Program-made: the position numbers and the translations under genes
Source: Acidobacteriota bacterium
GTDB lineage: Bacteria > Acidobacteriota > Blastocatellia > Pyrinomonadales > Pyrinomonadaceae
Direction of reading: 5' to 3'
DNA length: 64,000 nucleotides
Assembly (NCBI GenBank): GCA_016700075.1
Contig: CP065000.1
Location: forward strand, 1,178,001-1,242,000
The notes under the pieces: generated by a model
Told to the model about the DNA's origin: nothing
Seen by the model: only the letters and a program-made list of their open reading frames with translations
Databases searched by the model: none
Part shown: piece after piece, positions 1 through 9,225 of the stretch
Numbering within the stretch: position 1 is the first letter of the stretch
Layout: each line of letters starts with the position of its first letter

Positions 1-1085
1 AGGCTCTCTCTTTCTACGGGGCAGCCGGTGGCAAGGGCGACCCGACCATAGATATCGAAAAGGCAGTTTCTGCAATGCAGGAAAAGCTCGAAGTCGTCCG
101 GCAGATGTTCGATGAGACGAGCAAGTCTCACGACGACATTCTCACCGAGGACTCGGCCGCATACGGCGAAGATGGATTCGACTACGCCCGTTTCTTTACC
201 GCGGATCCTCGTCAAAAACTAGAGATCATCTTGCAAGCCGAAGAACATATTCTCGGACTGGACGAAGGCCGCGATAGGTTTGTCCGCGAGGTTTCGTTAC
301 TTGCTCAAGCTTTCGCCCTCACCAATCCGCACCCAGCCGCTGTCGCGATTGCCGAAGAAGTCGCTTTCTTCCAAGCCGTCAAAGTCCGTATGGTTAAGCT
401 AGGCGGAACTGGCGGAGGCGGCAGCACGGACGATTACGAAACGACTATTCGTCGCATCATCGACCAATCGCTAAGTTCCGATAAGGTCGTGGATATCTTC
501 GATGCGGCAGGAATACAGAAGCCGGAGATTTCGATCCTCTCAGATGAATTCCTTTTTGAAGTCAAAGGAATGAAGCACAAGAACCTAGCCCTTGAGCTTC
601 TCAAAAAGATCCTCAACGATGAGATAAGCACTCGAATGAGGAAGAACCTTGTAAAGAGCAAGGAGCTGCTCAAGATGCTCGAAGATGCGGTTAAGAAATA
701 TCAGAATAACCTTCTTTCAACCGCCGAGATTATCGAGGAACTTATAAAGCTCGCTAAAGAGGTTAAAGAATCCGACCTGCAAGGCGAAAAGCTTGGACTG
801 ACAGAAGACGAGGTAGCCTTTTATAACGCTCTTGAGGTTAATGATTCCGCCGTTCAAGTCTTGGGCGACGAGATCCTACGTGATATAGCCCGCGAAATTG
901 CCGACAAGGTGCGAAATAATACGACCATTGACTGGCCTATTAGGGAAGCCTCGCGTGCCAAGCTTATGGTTTTGGTTCGTCGTACCCTGACAAAACATGG
1001 ATATCCGCCGGATAAACAGCAAGAGGCGATTGAAACAGTGTTGAAACAGGCAGAGTTGTTGGCTGACCAATTTGCTGTTTCATGA
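1..1085 (+). CDS. hsdR: Type I restriction endonuclease subunit R, C-terminal part
   Basis: The frame is open from the window edge (first full codon at 3) to TGA at 1083-1085, giving 360 residues of the C-terminal end only. The sequence has the HsdR C-terminal helical region: an acidic stretch, then DPRQKLEIILQAEEHILGL and EEVAFFQAVKVRMVKL, then a long helical tail with a LTEDEVAFYNAL motif. This matches the DUF3387-type end of type I R subunits, which contacts the methylase core. The nuclease and DEAD-box translocase motifs must lie upstream, outside the window, probably with hsdM and hsdS. Methionine 75 is an internal residue, not a start. No frameshift is visible. It belongs to the island cargo, ahead of the CHAT gene. 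Confidence 0.85.
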   Translation, partial: ALSFYGAAGGKGDPTIDIEKAVSAMQEKLEVVRQMFDETSKSHDDILTEDSAAYGEDGFDYARFFTADPRQKLEIILQAEEHILGLDEGRDRFVREVSLLAQAFALTNPHPAAVAIAEEVAFFQAVKVRMVKLGGTGGGGSTDDYETTIRRIIDQSLSSDKVVDIFDAAGIQKPEISILSDEFLFEVKGMKHKNLALELLKKILNDEISTRMRKNLVKSKELLKMLEDAVKKYQNNLLSTAEIIEELIKLAKEVKESDLQGEKLGLTEDEVAFYNALEVNDSAVQVLGDEILRDIAREIADKVRNNTTIDWPIREASRAKLMVLVRRTLTKHGYPPDKQQEAIETVLKQAELLADQFAVS

Positions 1086-1413
1086 TTGTCTCTCGTATTA
1101 GGATGCTCCCGGTAGCAGTCAAAGATAAATGGAGTAATTGGCTGAATAAACTAGTTCTGATGCTAGAAAGGCCGCGGCAATTTTACTACAAGACGTTACG
1201 CATCCCTACGTGCAGTAATCGTTGGCGAATGAGTAAAATCAGCAGCCAGGGTCTCACCTCCCTTTACAAGAATTGATCGAAAGAATACGGCATTTTCGAT
1301 CTGACCGGTTTTCGCCAAATAGGATGCCGGATTAGCTTCTTTGTGCAAGAGTTGGGCCATACCGACGTTCAATCGATATGCGGTCGCACCTGACATTTCG
1401 TGAAAGCAAGTCC
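1086..1413. other. Gap between hsdR and the CHAT gene
   Basis: About 330 bases with no gene I can support. Two ORFs of 64-66 codons on opposite strands (1082-1276 and 1196-1396) overlap each other, lack a clear ribosome binding site and resemble no family I know. No terminator-like hairpin with a T-run is obvious after hsdR. Confidence 0.5.
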
Positions 1414-1442
1414 TTCAAAACTGGTGTTATAGTACTTATAAT
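1414..1442 (+). promoter_or_regulatory. Promoter of the CHAT-subtilase pair
   Basis: TTCAAA (1414-1419), a 17-base spacer and a perfect TATAAT (1437-1442) form a sigma-70-type promoter. Transcription would start near 1450, about 30 bases before the CHAT start codon. It implies that the CHAT gene and the subtilase are transcribed separately from hsdR. Seen by eye only. Confidence 0.5.
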
Positions 1443-1478
1443 CAAGGTATTTTCTACAACTCAGCCGAAGGTGGTTAA

Positions 1479-4400
1479 ATGACTTTATTCACTCAAAGAA
1501 CGTTTCGGTATCTTCTTTTGGTTTCGGTCATTGGCTTTGGGGCCTTCGAATTGGTTTCACAAGAGCCTCCAACTTCGGAAGGGGGTAGATCGACCAATCT
1601 AATTGCGTCGGAGGAAGCCTATAAGGAGGCTCTCAGACTTATCGAGCAGAACTCTTATGAATCATTACGAGAGGCAAAAGAATTGCTTCGTGCTGCTGCA
1701 AGAGACTTTGAGATACAAGGCGCGAAATCCAGCGCGGGCAATAGTTGGTTGTTTGCAGGAGTTGCGGCCTCCCGGCTCGGTGATTGGAGCCTTGCCAAAG
1801 ATGCGTTTTTACGGGCCCGTGACATTTTTGCCAATATAAACGATCGTGTAGGAATGGCGGTGGCACTCAACAACGTTGGGCTCGTGCACGCACGAAATAG
1901 GGAGATCGAGGAAGCGGCGACCTACTATAAACTTGCAATCGAATCAGCCCGGGCCGCAAGAAGCCAAAGTATTGAGGCCCAGGCGGTCGAGAACATGGGA
2001 ATAATGCTCGCCAACGCAAAAAAGTCCGAGCAAGCTATAGAGAATTTGTTGAAAGCATTAGAGCTTTATGCGTCAGTCGAGAATCATGTCAAAGAATTAG
2101 AGATCTTGTTTCGGGTCGGATCTATCTACCTTGAGAACCTTGGCAATGCCGAACGATCTCACGAGACTTTTGCTCTAGCGAAGGAAATTGCTCGCAAATC
2201 TGGTAATCGGTCTCAAGAGGGTACAGCGGCCCTCACAATCGCCAGACTATTTGTCGCCGAGAAAAAATGGAAAGAGGCATCGATCAATTATAGTGAATCT
2301 GCAGAGATATTCAGGCAAACCAATGAACTTTCTAGGGAGGTCGTCGTTCTTAACGAATATGGACTTTCGTTAATGCTGCAGGAGGACTACCTAGCTTCTT
2401 TGAAGGTCTTTTCAAGGGCATTGGAAATTAATCATGAACTATCTGACATGCCCGGGATTGTTTCGTCCCGTATCAGCCTGGGAATCGTTTATAAGTATCT
2501 GGAACAGGACGACAGGGCTCTCGAGCTGCTGGAAGCAGCCCTTCCCGATGTTGACCTTCTGGGGGATGATCCATCGGTGGAAACCGGCCTAACGACCTTG
2601 GCGAAAATCGTCAAGGACAAAGGGAATCCTCAACGCTCAATATCGCTTCTAAATCGGGCTCGGGAAATTTCGCGCAATAGGGGCAACAAGGACGGTGAAG
2701 CCCATGCATTGGAACTGCTTGGACTCATTTACAATGAGTTCGGAGACATAAAACGTTCGCTCGATTTTTATCAGCAAGCGGCCTCTCTATTTCGCTTATC
2801 AGGGAATAAGCAAAAAGAGATGCAGGCAATAACGGCTTCTGCCATCGCCAACGCATCTTCGGGTGATTATCTTGAAGCCAGAAAGCTCTTAGAGAGTGGT
2901 CTAGAGTACTACCGGGAATCGAACGACGAATTGGCGATCGCCTCAACGAATGCATTTCTCGCACAGGTTTTCGTTAGCCTCGGAAAATATGAAGATGCGG
3001 TTACAACCAATTTAAAGGCCCTTGAATATTTCAAGACTCAAACCGACACAACCGGCCAGTCGCTGGCACTAAACAACCTCGGCCTTATCTATTTTCATCT
3101 CGGAGAGAATCAAAAGGCAATTGATTCATATACGCAATCCTTGGCACTGGCGTCAAAGGGAAAGCGTCTGGCCCAGATGGCTCAAGCCAACGGGGGGCTT
3201 GGCAACGTCTACACGAATCTCGAAAAACATGAAATTGCAATTGAATATTACACGCAGGCACTAGGTTTCTATACGCAATATGGTGCGAAACCGATGGAGA
3301 TATTAACATTAAATAACCGAGCTTCTTCGAAAATACAATTGGGGCGTTTTAGGGATGCAAGATCGGATGTGGAGCTAGCCCTATCGATTCAGAAGTCAAC
3401 CGGCAACTTATCCTCAAACGGCTTTCTTCTTCTAAATCTGGGCGAAATTATGTTGGAGCTGGGGGAGACCGGCAAAGGTCTTGAAATGCTGACAAATGCG
3501 CTAATTTCTGCCAGAAGTAAAGGTGACACCAGGCTCGAAGCCTATGCGCTTGGGTACCTGGGCGAATATTGGTTGAAGCAGAAGAACAAAGTCCTTGCAG
3601 TTTTCTATGCAAAGCAGGCTGTCAATTATGTTCAGTCGATTCGCGCATCGATCACCCGCTTGGATGTCGAAACGCAGCAGGCTTATGTTAGACAATATGA
3701 AAAGGGATTTCACAAACTTGCTGGAGTGTTAATCGATCTAGGGCGAATCGCGGAAGCTGAACAAGTTTTGGCGATGCTCAAAGAAGATGAGTATTTTGAA
3801 TTCCTTCGTCGTGACGGCGGAGTTTCTGATGAATTGCTAGCAAAGTTGTCGCTTTCTCCGGAGGAAAAGAGAGCATTTGAGGAATATAAGAAATACGCCG
3901 AAGATCTTACTAAACTGGGTAAGGAGCTAGGTGAGCTCCAGATGGAGAGCCGTATTTATGAAGTTGGCAAGTTCCCAAAGCAGACTAGACTTAACCAGCT
4001 GGAAACACAAATATTGAACGCGAACATCGTATTCGCGGCATTCCTAGACAGCCTGAAACTAAAATTCGGTGAGCGGGACGTAAGGGTTGGCACAATCGAA
4101 TCCGGCAGCCAGTCAATACTCAAGGAATTGGGCGAGCCTCGGACAGTCTTCATCTCTACGATCTCGAGTGAAGAGCGCCTCAACATTATCGTAACTACTT
4201 CGGACACCCAGAAGGCGTATACAGTCCCGATCAAAGAAGAAGAGGTCAATCGTCTGGTCGCAGAATTTCGATCGGTTCTTCGGAATCCGAGTTACGACCC
4301 GCGATTACGCGGAAAGGCTCTTTTCGACGTGCTATTCCCGGCGGGAGTGATTAAAGATATTACGGACATTGAGGCCGACACAATTGTATGGAGTCTTGAC

Positions 4401-5318
4401 GGCACTCTTCGTTATGTCCCAATAAGCGCACTTTGGGACGGGAAACAATTTCTGGTCGAACGCTTTAATAATGTGGTCGTTACGCTCGCCAGTCGAGACA
4501 AACTTAACACCCGAACTAGTGGTCGTGAAAAATGGAGAGCTCTCGGTGTAGGAGTTTCAAAGGAGATCTCAGTAACGGAATCGGACGGCACCGTAAGAAG
4601 ATTTGAGGCACTGACGGCGGTTCCTGAAGAGCTTTGCACGGTTATTGATGACCCGGAAGAAAAAGATCGATGCGGAACATTCAAATCTGATTCTCAAGGT
4701 GTCTTTGGAGGCAGCACACTTCTGGATGAAAAATTCACGTTTCAGAACTTTCGCGATTCGCTTGGTCGTTTTCCAGTTGTCCACGTCGCAAGCCACTTTC
4801 ACCTGAATGCTGGCAACGATATTGATTCGTACCTGCTGCTTGGAGGCGGCGAAAACCGCAAGCTTTCGCTAACTGCAATTCGTCAAGGCGGAGCGCGGTT
4901 TGCAGGCGTCGAGCTTCTCACGCTTTCTGCCTGCAATACTGGAATGTCTGCTGAGCGTAAATCTAACGGCATTGAGATAGAAGGGTTTGGGGCTTTAGCT
5001 CAAAGAAGTGGCGCAAAATCGGTTCTGGCTTCCTTGTGGGCGGTCGCAGATTCCTCCACAAGAGACCTCATGACCGAGTTCTATCGCCAGATGGAGCCGG
5101 GAAAGGCAATTCGTAAAGCCGACGCTCTACGTATAGCCCAGCTTACACTACTTCGCGGAAAATATGGTCCAGATGATCAACCGGTATGGAGAAGTGTAGC
5201 GACCGAGACCGGAAAAGAGAGGTCTATTTCCCCAGCGAGATTTGCTAGAGATGCTAAGGCTCCCTTCGCTCATCCATATTATTGGTCACCATTCATTCTG
5301 ATTGGGAACTGGCAATAG
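1479..5318 (+). CDS. Exported TPR-repeat protein with C-terminal CHAT protease domain
   Basis: A 1279-residue protein. Residues 1-28 look like a signal peptide (basic start, then the hydrophobic YLLLVSVIGFGAFELV). Residues about 45-720 are tandem tetratricopeptide repeats with the usual Gly/Ala/Tyr spacing (for example LNNLGLIYFHLGENQKAI). A helical linker follows at about 770-900. The C-terminal ~320 residues are a CHAT (caspase HetF associated with TPRs) domain, with the putative catalytic histidine H1106 in HVASHF and cysteine C1152 in LSACNTG, followed by the ALAQRSGAKSVLASLW segment and a YWSPFILIGNW ending. CHAT domains are caspase-like cysteine peptidases. The start ATG follows AAGGTGG. 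A subtilase gene begins 60 bases downstream on the same strand. The protease substrate is unknown; a non-defensive signalling or envelope role is equally possible. Confidence 0.9.
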   Translation: MTLFTQRTFRYLLLVSVIGFGAFELVSQEPPTSEGGRSTNLIASEEAYKEALRLIEQNSYESLREAKELLRAAARDFEIQGAKSSAGNSWLFAGVAASRLGDWSLAKDAFLRARDIFANINDRVGMAVALNNVGLVHARNREIEEAATYYKLAIESARAARSQSIEAQAVENMGIMLANAKKSEQAIENLLKALELYASVENHVKELEILFRVGSIYLENLGNAERSHETFALAKEIARKSGNRSQEGTAALTIARLFVAEKKWKEASINYSESAEIFRQTNELSREVVVLNEYGLSLMLQEDYLASLKVFSRALEINHELSDMPGIVSSRISLGIVYKYLEQDDRALELLEAALPDVDLLGDDPSVETGLTTLAKIVKDKGNPQRSISLLNRAREISRNRGNKDGEAHALELLGLIYNEFGDIKRSLDFYQQAASLFRLSGNKQKEMQAITASAIANASSGDYLEARKLLESGLEYYRESNDELAIASTNAFLAQVFVSLGKYEDAVTTNLKALEYFKTQTDTTGQSLALNNLGLIYFHLGENQKAIDSYTQSLALASKGKRLAQMAQANGGLGNVYTNLEKHEIAIEYYTQALGFYTQYGAKPMEILTLNNRASSKIQLGRFRDARSDVELALSIQKSTGNLSSNGFLLLNLGEIMLELGETGKGLEMLTNALISARSKGDTRLEAYALGYLGEYWLKQKNKVLAVFYAKQAVNYVQSIRASITRLDVETQQAYVRQYEKGFHKLAGVLIDLGRIAEAEQVLAMLKEDEYFEFLRRDGGVSDELLAKLSLSPEEKRAFEEYKKYAEDLTKLGKELGELQMESRIYEVGKFPKQTRLNQLETQILNANIVFAAFLDSLKLKFGERDVRVGTIESGSQSILKELGEPRTVFISTISSEERLNIIVTTSDTQKAYTVPIKEEEVNRLVAEFRSVLRNPSYDPRLRGKALFDVLFPAGVIKDITDIEADTIVWSLDGTLRYVPISALWDGKQFLVERFNNVVVTLASRDKLNTRTSGREKWRALGVGVSKEISVTESDGTVRRFEALTAVPEELCTVIDDPEEKDRCGTFKSDSQGVFGGSTLLDEKFTFQNFRDSLGRFPVVHVASHFHLNAGNDIDSYLLLGGGENRKLSLTAIRQGGARFAGVELLTLSACNTGMSAERKSNGIEIEGFGALAQRSGAKSVLASLWAVADSSTRDLMTEFYRQMEPGKAIRKADALRIAQLTLLRGKYGPDDQPVWRSVATETGKERSISPARFARDAKAPFAHPYYWSPFILIGNWQ

Positions 5319-5378
5319 CAGCCATGAATTCATTTGAAATTGGTAGCTCATAAAATTTGAGGAATCGGAGAAGAACAG

Positions 5379-7595
5379 ATGAGTATTTGGAAGAAGTATC
5401 AAATCGCACCTCAACTATGCTGGGCCTTAGCCGCCGCATCTTTGTCGGCAGTTCATTTGGGAGCGCAGACGCTCGACCGCTCTTTGCCTACTCTTCCCCA
5501 GTTCACGATCGAGAGAACGCGTGGAGATTCAAATATCGAACCGCTCGATAAGCTTTCACCCGAACTGTATGCTCTTTACGAGCAATTTTCATTTTCGCGA
5601 CGTAGTGGAGCGGGAATAGACGAGTCCTCGGAGTATACTTCTTTCCAGTTGGAGTCCTTCTTTGGGATAGACTCTTCGGAGAGCGATCCACTTGTAGTTA
5701 CATCCATATCTTTTGCTAAAGCGGTTGACAAATTAGTACTTGAGAAAGCGAGGGCGAGTGTAATCGCGCAGATGGGGAACGTTGTTTACGTGATGCTCCC
5801 GATACGATCGGTTGGGGGACTTGTGGAATCACCCTCGATTACTCGAATTGGGATTTTGAAAGCATTCCAAACCCCCTCGCCGCTAGATACAAGTCGCGAA
5901 TTCAATATCGTGCCTCGCGAAAGGAGTGGAAGTTCTCAAACAACGAACGCTCCGTTAGCAAGCGATTTTGACAAACAGCTTCTTTCAGGTCGAGGTGTTC
6001 TTATCGGCATCATTGATACGGGAATCGATTGGAAACACAGTGATTTTCGGAAGTCAGACGGTACTTCTCGTATTCACACTATCTGGGATCTCACCGATGA
6101 CTCTTTCCAGACTTCGCAAGGCAGAATAGGCTCAAAACCACCAATTTATATTGAAGACAGAAAAAGGTGGCTTGGAACGGTTTATACAAATAAACAGATC
6201 AACGATGCGCTATTAGGCAAAGCGACTGTCAACTCCTTCGACTTGAGCGGTCATGGGACCGCAGTGGCTGGGACCGCCGCTTCAAACGGCCGGGCAACAT
6301 CACAAGGTATCCCGCTTGGCACCTATTCAGGAGTCGCTTCTGATTCTGAACTTATTATCGTAAAGGTCTCGAATTGCGGAGAATTTCTTCCTGGAGCAGC
6401 AATAACAGCTGGCTGGATAATCGAGACAGCAAGATCTGTCGGAAAACCAGTTGCAGTCAATCTGAGTTTCGGGACTCGTTTTACCGCACGAGACGGCAGC
6501 GACGAATCAGAGCATTTCTTGGATTCAATCACTGGCCCTTCCATTAAAGGGGCTATTGTAACAACTGCTGCGGGAAATGATTCTAGGATGAATATTCGAG
6601 CGGGTGGGCGGTTCGCCCCCAAACGCAGGGGACAGGCGGATCAATTCAGCAATGCAATTGAATTGAATGTGTCATCGCCAAATCGCCTTATGGCGATATT
6701 CGATAGGATGGATGACTGGGGCATTGCCTTTCGAAGCACTAATCCGATTTTCCAGGATACTAACGGAAAACAAGCAACTATTTTCCTAGTCAAGAATAAC
6801 CGACGCATAGAGACTTATGCTTCTGCGGAATTGCGTAATCGAACAGCCGCGGAATCCTTTTTTTCATCGATTCGGCCATCATTCGAAAATGCACTAGGAA
6901 AGCCCGACACAGTTCAATTCCAATTCCCAGCTGGGAACTACATTATGTGGGGTTTTGGCACAACTCCAAATGTCACCAATGGACGTTTTGATCTTTACAT
7001 CGTTGAATCTGCGGGAGCCGGAGCGAGCTTTGGAACTGGGACATTAAAAACGGAAATGCTAACAAGTCCCGGCAACGCAAAAAACGCGATCACGGTGGGG
7101 TCTTATGATTTTCGGGATCGATGGATCAACCTAGATGGAGAAACTACTTTCTATAACTTGTCTATTGGAGCTCCCTCATATTACTCCAATCCCGGATTTA
7201 GGCGAGACGGACTCGTAAAGCCGGATATTGTCGGTCCAGGCCGCTTCGCCATTTCGTCCTTGTCACAGTCTGCAAATCCAAATGCTAGCGGATGTAAGAA
7301 TTCTATAGTTGCCGAGAACAGAGCATCAACAACTAGAGACGGCTTCCATATCGCATGGGAGGGCACAAGCGCATCCACCCCTTTCGTAACAGGGGTGATT
7401 GCATTGATGCTTCAGAAAAATCCAAATCTTGATTCCGAACAGGTACGCTCCATCTTGAAGAAGACCGCTCGTTCTGGCGGCACTGTCGGAGCAGTTCCTA
7501 ATCCTATCTGGGGATGGGGGATGTTGGACCCTGGAGCGGCTCTCAGAGCCACACCTGCTCCCAATCGTAGAACGCCCCGCCCCCGTTCGCGATAG
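5379..7595 (+). CDS. Exported subtilisin-like serine protease, CspA-like type
   Basis: A 738-residue S8-family serine peptidase. A signal-peptide-like segment lies at about 8-30 (ending HLGAQ), then a region of about 150 residues that behaves like a subtilase propeptide. The catalytic triad is intact: D213 in GIIDTGIDWKHSDF, H292 in SGHGTAVAGTAAS and S664 in GTSASTPFVTG. The long insert between His and Ser and the DFRKSDGTSRIHTIWD segment recall the CspA/CspB-like subtilase subgroup, whose best-known members process germination proteins. The ATG at 5379 is preceded by GGAG. It lies 60 bases after the CHAT gene with no terminator between, so co-transcription is likely. The C-terminus is a short basic Pro/Arg tail. 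The partnership with the CHAT protein is inferred from position only. Confidence 0.88.
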   Translation: MSIWKKYQIAPQLCWALAAASLSAVHLGAQTLDRSLPTLPQFTIERTRGDSNIEPLDKLSPELYALYEQFSFSRRSGAGIDESSEYTSFQLESFFGIDSSESDPLVVTSISFAKAVDKLVLEKARASVIAQMGNVVYVMLPIRSVGGLVESPSITRIGILKAFQTPSPLDTSREFNIVPRERSGSSQTTNAPLASDFDKQLLSGRGVLIGIIDTGIDWKHSDFRKSDGTSRIHTIWDLTDDSFQTSQGRIGSKPPIYIEDRKRWLGTVYTNKQINDALLGKATVNSFDLSGHGTAVAGTAASNGRATSQGIPLGTYSGVASDSELIIVKVSNCGEFLPGAAITAGWIIETARSVGKPVAVNLSFGTRFTARDGSDESEHFLDSITGPSIKGAIVTTAAGNDSRMNIRAGGRFAPKRRGQADQFSNAIELNVSSPNRLMAIFDRMDDWGIAFRSTNPIFQDTNGKQATIFLVKNNRRIETYASAELRNRTAAESFFSSIRPSFENALGKPDTVQFQFPAGNYIMWGFGTTPNVTNGRFDLYIVESAGAGASFGTGTLKTEMLTSPGNAKNAITVGSYDFRDRWINLDGETTFYNLSIGAPSYYSNPGFRRDGLVKPDIVGPGRFAISSLSQSANPNASGCKNSIVAENRASTTRDGFHIAWEGTSASTPFVTGVIALMLQKNPNLDSEQVRSILKKTARSGGTVGAVPNPIWGWGMLDPGAALRATPAPNRRTPRPRSR

Positions 7596-8046
7596 AGGAA
7601 TACCATTCTATGATTGTTCCTTCACAAACTGGCTTGCCACTGTGCCTGTTTGACCGTCCCGCTGGCTTGACTATGCACGGGTTTGCGAAAACGTTTTAAC
7701 TTTCCTTTGTGAACTTTTTTTATCTATTCACTTGCGTCTAGTCTGACAGTAATTTGACAGGGATTTGACAGCAGAATACACAGAAAATTGACAGGGGGAA
7801 TGACACGAATTCCCAATGAATATAAGTTATTATCCGGTAATCATCCATGCGTGGCGAATAGCTTCCTGCCCTTTCGAACACTTTGTGCGGTCGGTTTCAC
7901 TGGGAAATTCCGCGATTATGCTAAAACCTCGTTTGGCCAGGGCCTTTAACCATCTGCGTTCATTATCCTTGTCTGCCACCCCTCAACAAACTCCCTTTCG
8001 CTGCCGAGCCACAACTGTCATCCTGATCCACTAAGAGCGTCTGTCC
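7596..8046. other. Gap between subtilase and the insertion sequence
   Basis: About 450 AT-rich bases without a supported gene. A 72-codon ORF at 7816-8034 has no recognisable family or clear ribosome binding site. The notable content is a cluster of TGACAG repeats at 7743-7794. The final four bases, GTCC (8043-8046), are one copy of the target duplication of the insertion sequence. Confidence 0.5.
7743..7794 (+). repeat. Phased TTGACAG repeats
   Basis: Four copies of [CT]TGACAG begin at 7743, 7754, 7765 and 7788, so the spacings are 11, 11 and 23 bases, close to one, one and two helical turns. Such same-face direct repeats are typical of cooperative protein binding sites (operators, recombinase arm sites or replication iterons). 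Which protein binds is unknown. They lie about 150 bases after the subtilase stop. Confidence 0.6.
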
Positions 8047-8072
8047 TGTAAACCTCCCGTAATTAGTACCAG
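8047..8072 (+). repeat. Left terminal inverted repeat of the IS
   Basis: TGTAAACCTCCC followed by GTAATTAGTACCAG. This mirrors the other end with a few mismatches and one one-base gap. It lies just after the orfB stop and is the right (distal) end relative to transcription. Confidence 0.88.
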
Positions 8073-8948
8073 TTAGGAATAAACATTTCCGGTGTTATGT
8101 TTTGTGAGATATTCGCTGGGAGGCATGCCTCCCAGCGAATCGTGCGGGCGGTGGTGGTTGTAGATTTCCAACCATTTTTCCGTTTGCGATCTCACCTCCG
8201 ATAAACTCTCAAAGATGTACATATCAAGCACGGCCTCGCGGTACGTGCGGTTAAAGCGTTCGATAAAGCCGTTCTGCATCGGCTTGCCGGGCTGCGTGAA
8301 CTCAAGCTCGACTCCGTTCGTTTCGGCCCAGTCTGCCACTGCCACGGCCGTGAACTCAGGCCCGTTGTCGAATCTCAGTCTGACGGGAAGCCCTCGCCAC
8401 TCAGCTATCTGATCCAGCACTCTTGTCACCCTCTGCGAAGGCAGGCTCGTGTCCACCTCGATCGCCAGAGCCTCACGGTTAAAGTCGTCCACTACGTTAA
8501 AGGTCCGGAACCGTCGTCCGTCCCACAGTGCGTCGCTCATGAAATCGGCCGACCAGCAATGGTTCGCGGCCTGCGGTACGCTGAGCGGATCAGGGTTCCG
8601 AGCCGGCAATCTCCGTTTGTGCTTTCGACGCTTATTCAGCTTCATTTCGCAATACACACGGTATACACGCTTGTGATTCCAGCCTTTCCCTTCTCGCCGC
8701 AGCATCGCGAAGAACTTCCCGAATCCCATCTCAGGATGCATCGCTGAAAGCCTCGTTAGGGCCTCTTCGATCTCCGTATCCTTATTTGCCCGTACCTTGC
8801 GATAGTGAAACACGGTCCTCGACAGTTTCATCAACGAACATGCCCGCCTCTCGCTTATCAGGTGCTTCGCCCTGATGTGCGTCACCACAACACGCTTCTC
8901 TACCGCTCCCAGGGCTTTTTTTCGATCACGTCCTTTAACACTCGGCAA
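8073..8948 (-). CDS. IS3-family transposase OrfB (DDE integrase domain)
   Basis: This frame spans 291 codons and overlaps the end of orfA in the -1 frame. It holds the HTH_21-like segment (SERRACSLMKLSRTVFHYR) and the rve integrase core with the DDE triad: D in WSADFMSD, D in RFDNGPEF and E in NGFIERFNRTYRE, followed by NHHRPHDSLGGMPP. It is the catalytic half of the transposase. The nominal start at 8948 is unlikely to be used alone, because IS3 elements make it as an OrfAB frameshift fusion. No inactivating change is visible. Confidence 0.93.
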   Translation of the reverse strand: MPSVKGRDRKKALGAVEKRVVVTHIRAKHLISERRACSLMKLSRTVFHYRKVRANKDTEIEEALTRLSAMHPEMGFGKFFAMLRREGKGWNHKRVYRVYCEMKLNKRRKHKRRLPARNPDPLSVPQAANHCWSADFMSDALWDGRRFRTFNVVDDFNREALAIEVDTSLPSQRVTRVLDQIAEWRGLPVRLRFDNGPEFTAVAVADWAETNGVELEFTQPGKPMQNGFIERFNRTYREAVLDMYIFESLSEVRSQTEKWLEIYNHHRPHDSLGGMPPSEYLTKHNTGNVYS

Positions 8949-9175
8949 TCAAGTGCAAGCTCCGCATACATCCGCTTTAATTGCCGGTTCTCTTCCTCAA
9001 GCTCCCGCATCCGCCGGATGTCAGATGCCTCCATCCCTCCGAACTTCGACTTCCACTTGAAATACGTCGCCGTCGATATCCCCGCTTCCCGGCATACCTC
9101 CGCCACCGTCCGGCCACCTTCTACCTGCTTCAGGATCCCGATCACCTGTCCCTCACTAAACTTCGATCTCGTCAT
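8900..9175 (-). CDS. IS3-family transposase OrfA
   Basis: A 91-residue protein with the OrfA helix-turn-helix (FSEGQVIGILKQVEGG, then VAEVCREAGISTATYFKWKS) and a leucine-rich coiled coil (RELEEENRQLKRMYAEL) that mediates multimerisation. It ends KKPWER shortly after the slippery heptamer at 8915-8921. It binds the terminal repeats and, when ribosomes slip by -1, is fused to OrfB to give the full transposase. The ATG at 9175 is preceded by a purine-rich GGAGGA stretch. Confidence 0.92.
   Translation of the reverse strand: MTRSKFSEGQVIGILKQVEGGRTVAEVCREAGISTATYFKWKSKFGGMEASDIRRMRELEEENRQLKRMYAELALDCRVLKDVIEKKPWER
8915..8921 (-). promoter_or_regulatory. Programmed -1 frameshift site (A AAA AAG)
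   Basis: On the minus strand orfA reads GAA AAA AAG CCC, so the heptamer A AAA AAG is in the correct phase for simultaneous -1 slippage into the orfB frame. This is the standard IS3-family signal. orfA terminates at 8900, only about 12 bases beyond. Confidence 0.85.
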
Positions 9176-9225
9176 TTCCCAGTCCTCCTCCTACTTCCTA
9201 TTCTGACCGGAAACTATATTTCTGT

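Noticed and set aside
1196..1396. A 66-codon minus-strand ORF between hsdR and the CHAT gene
   Set aside because: No recognisable family and no clear ribosome binding site; it overlaps another random ORF on the other strand.
1479..5318. A Craspase (gRAMP plus TPR-CHAT) component
   Set aside because: No gRAMP/Cas7-11 or CRISPR sequence is nearby, and the protein has an export signal.
7743..7794. A CRISPR array
   Set aside because: The repeats are only 7 bases long with spacings of 11 to 23 bases; no cas gene is present.
7816..8034. A 72-codon ORF between subtilase and IS
   Set aside because: Unusual composition, no homology pattern I know and no ribosome binding site; treated as chance.
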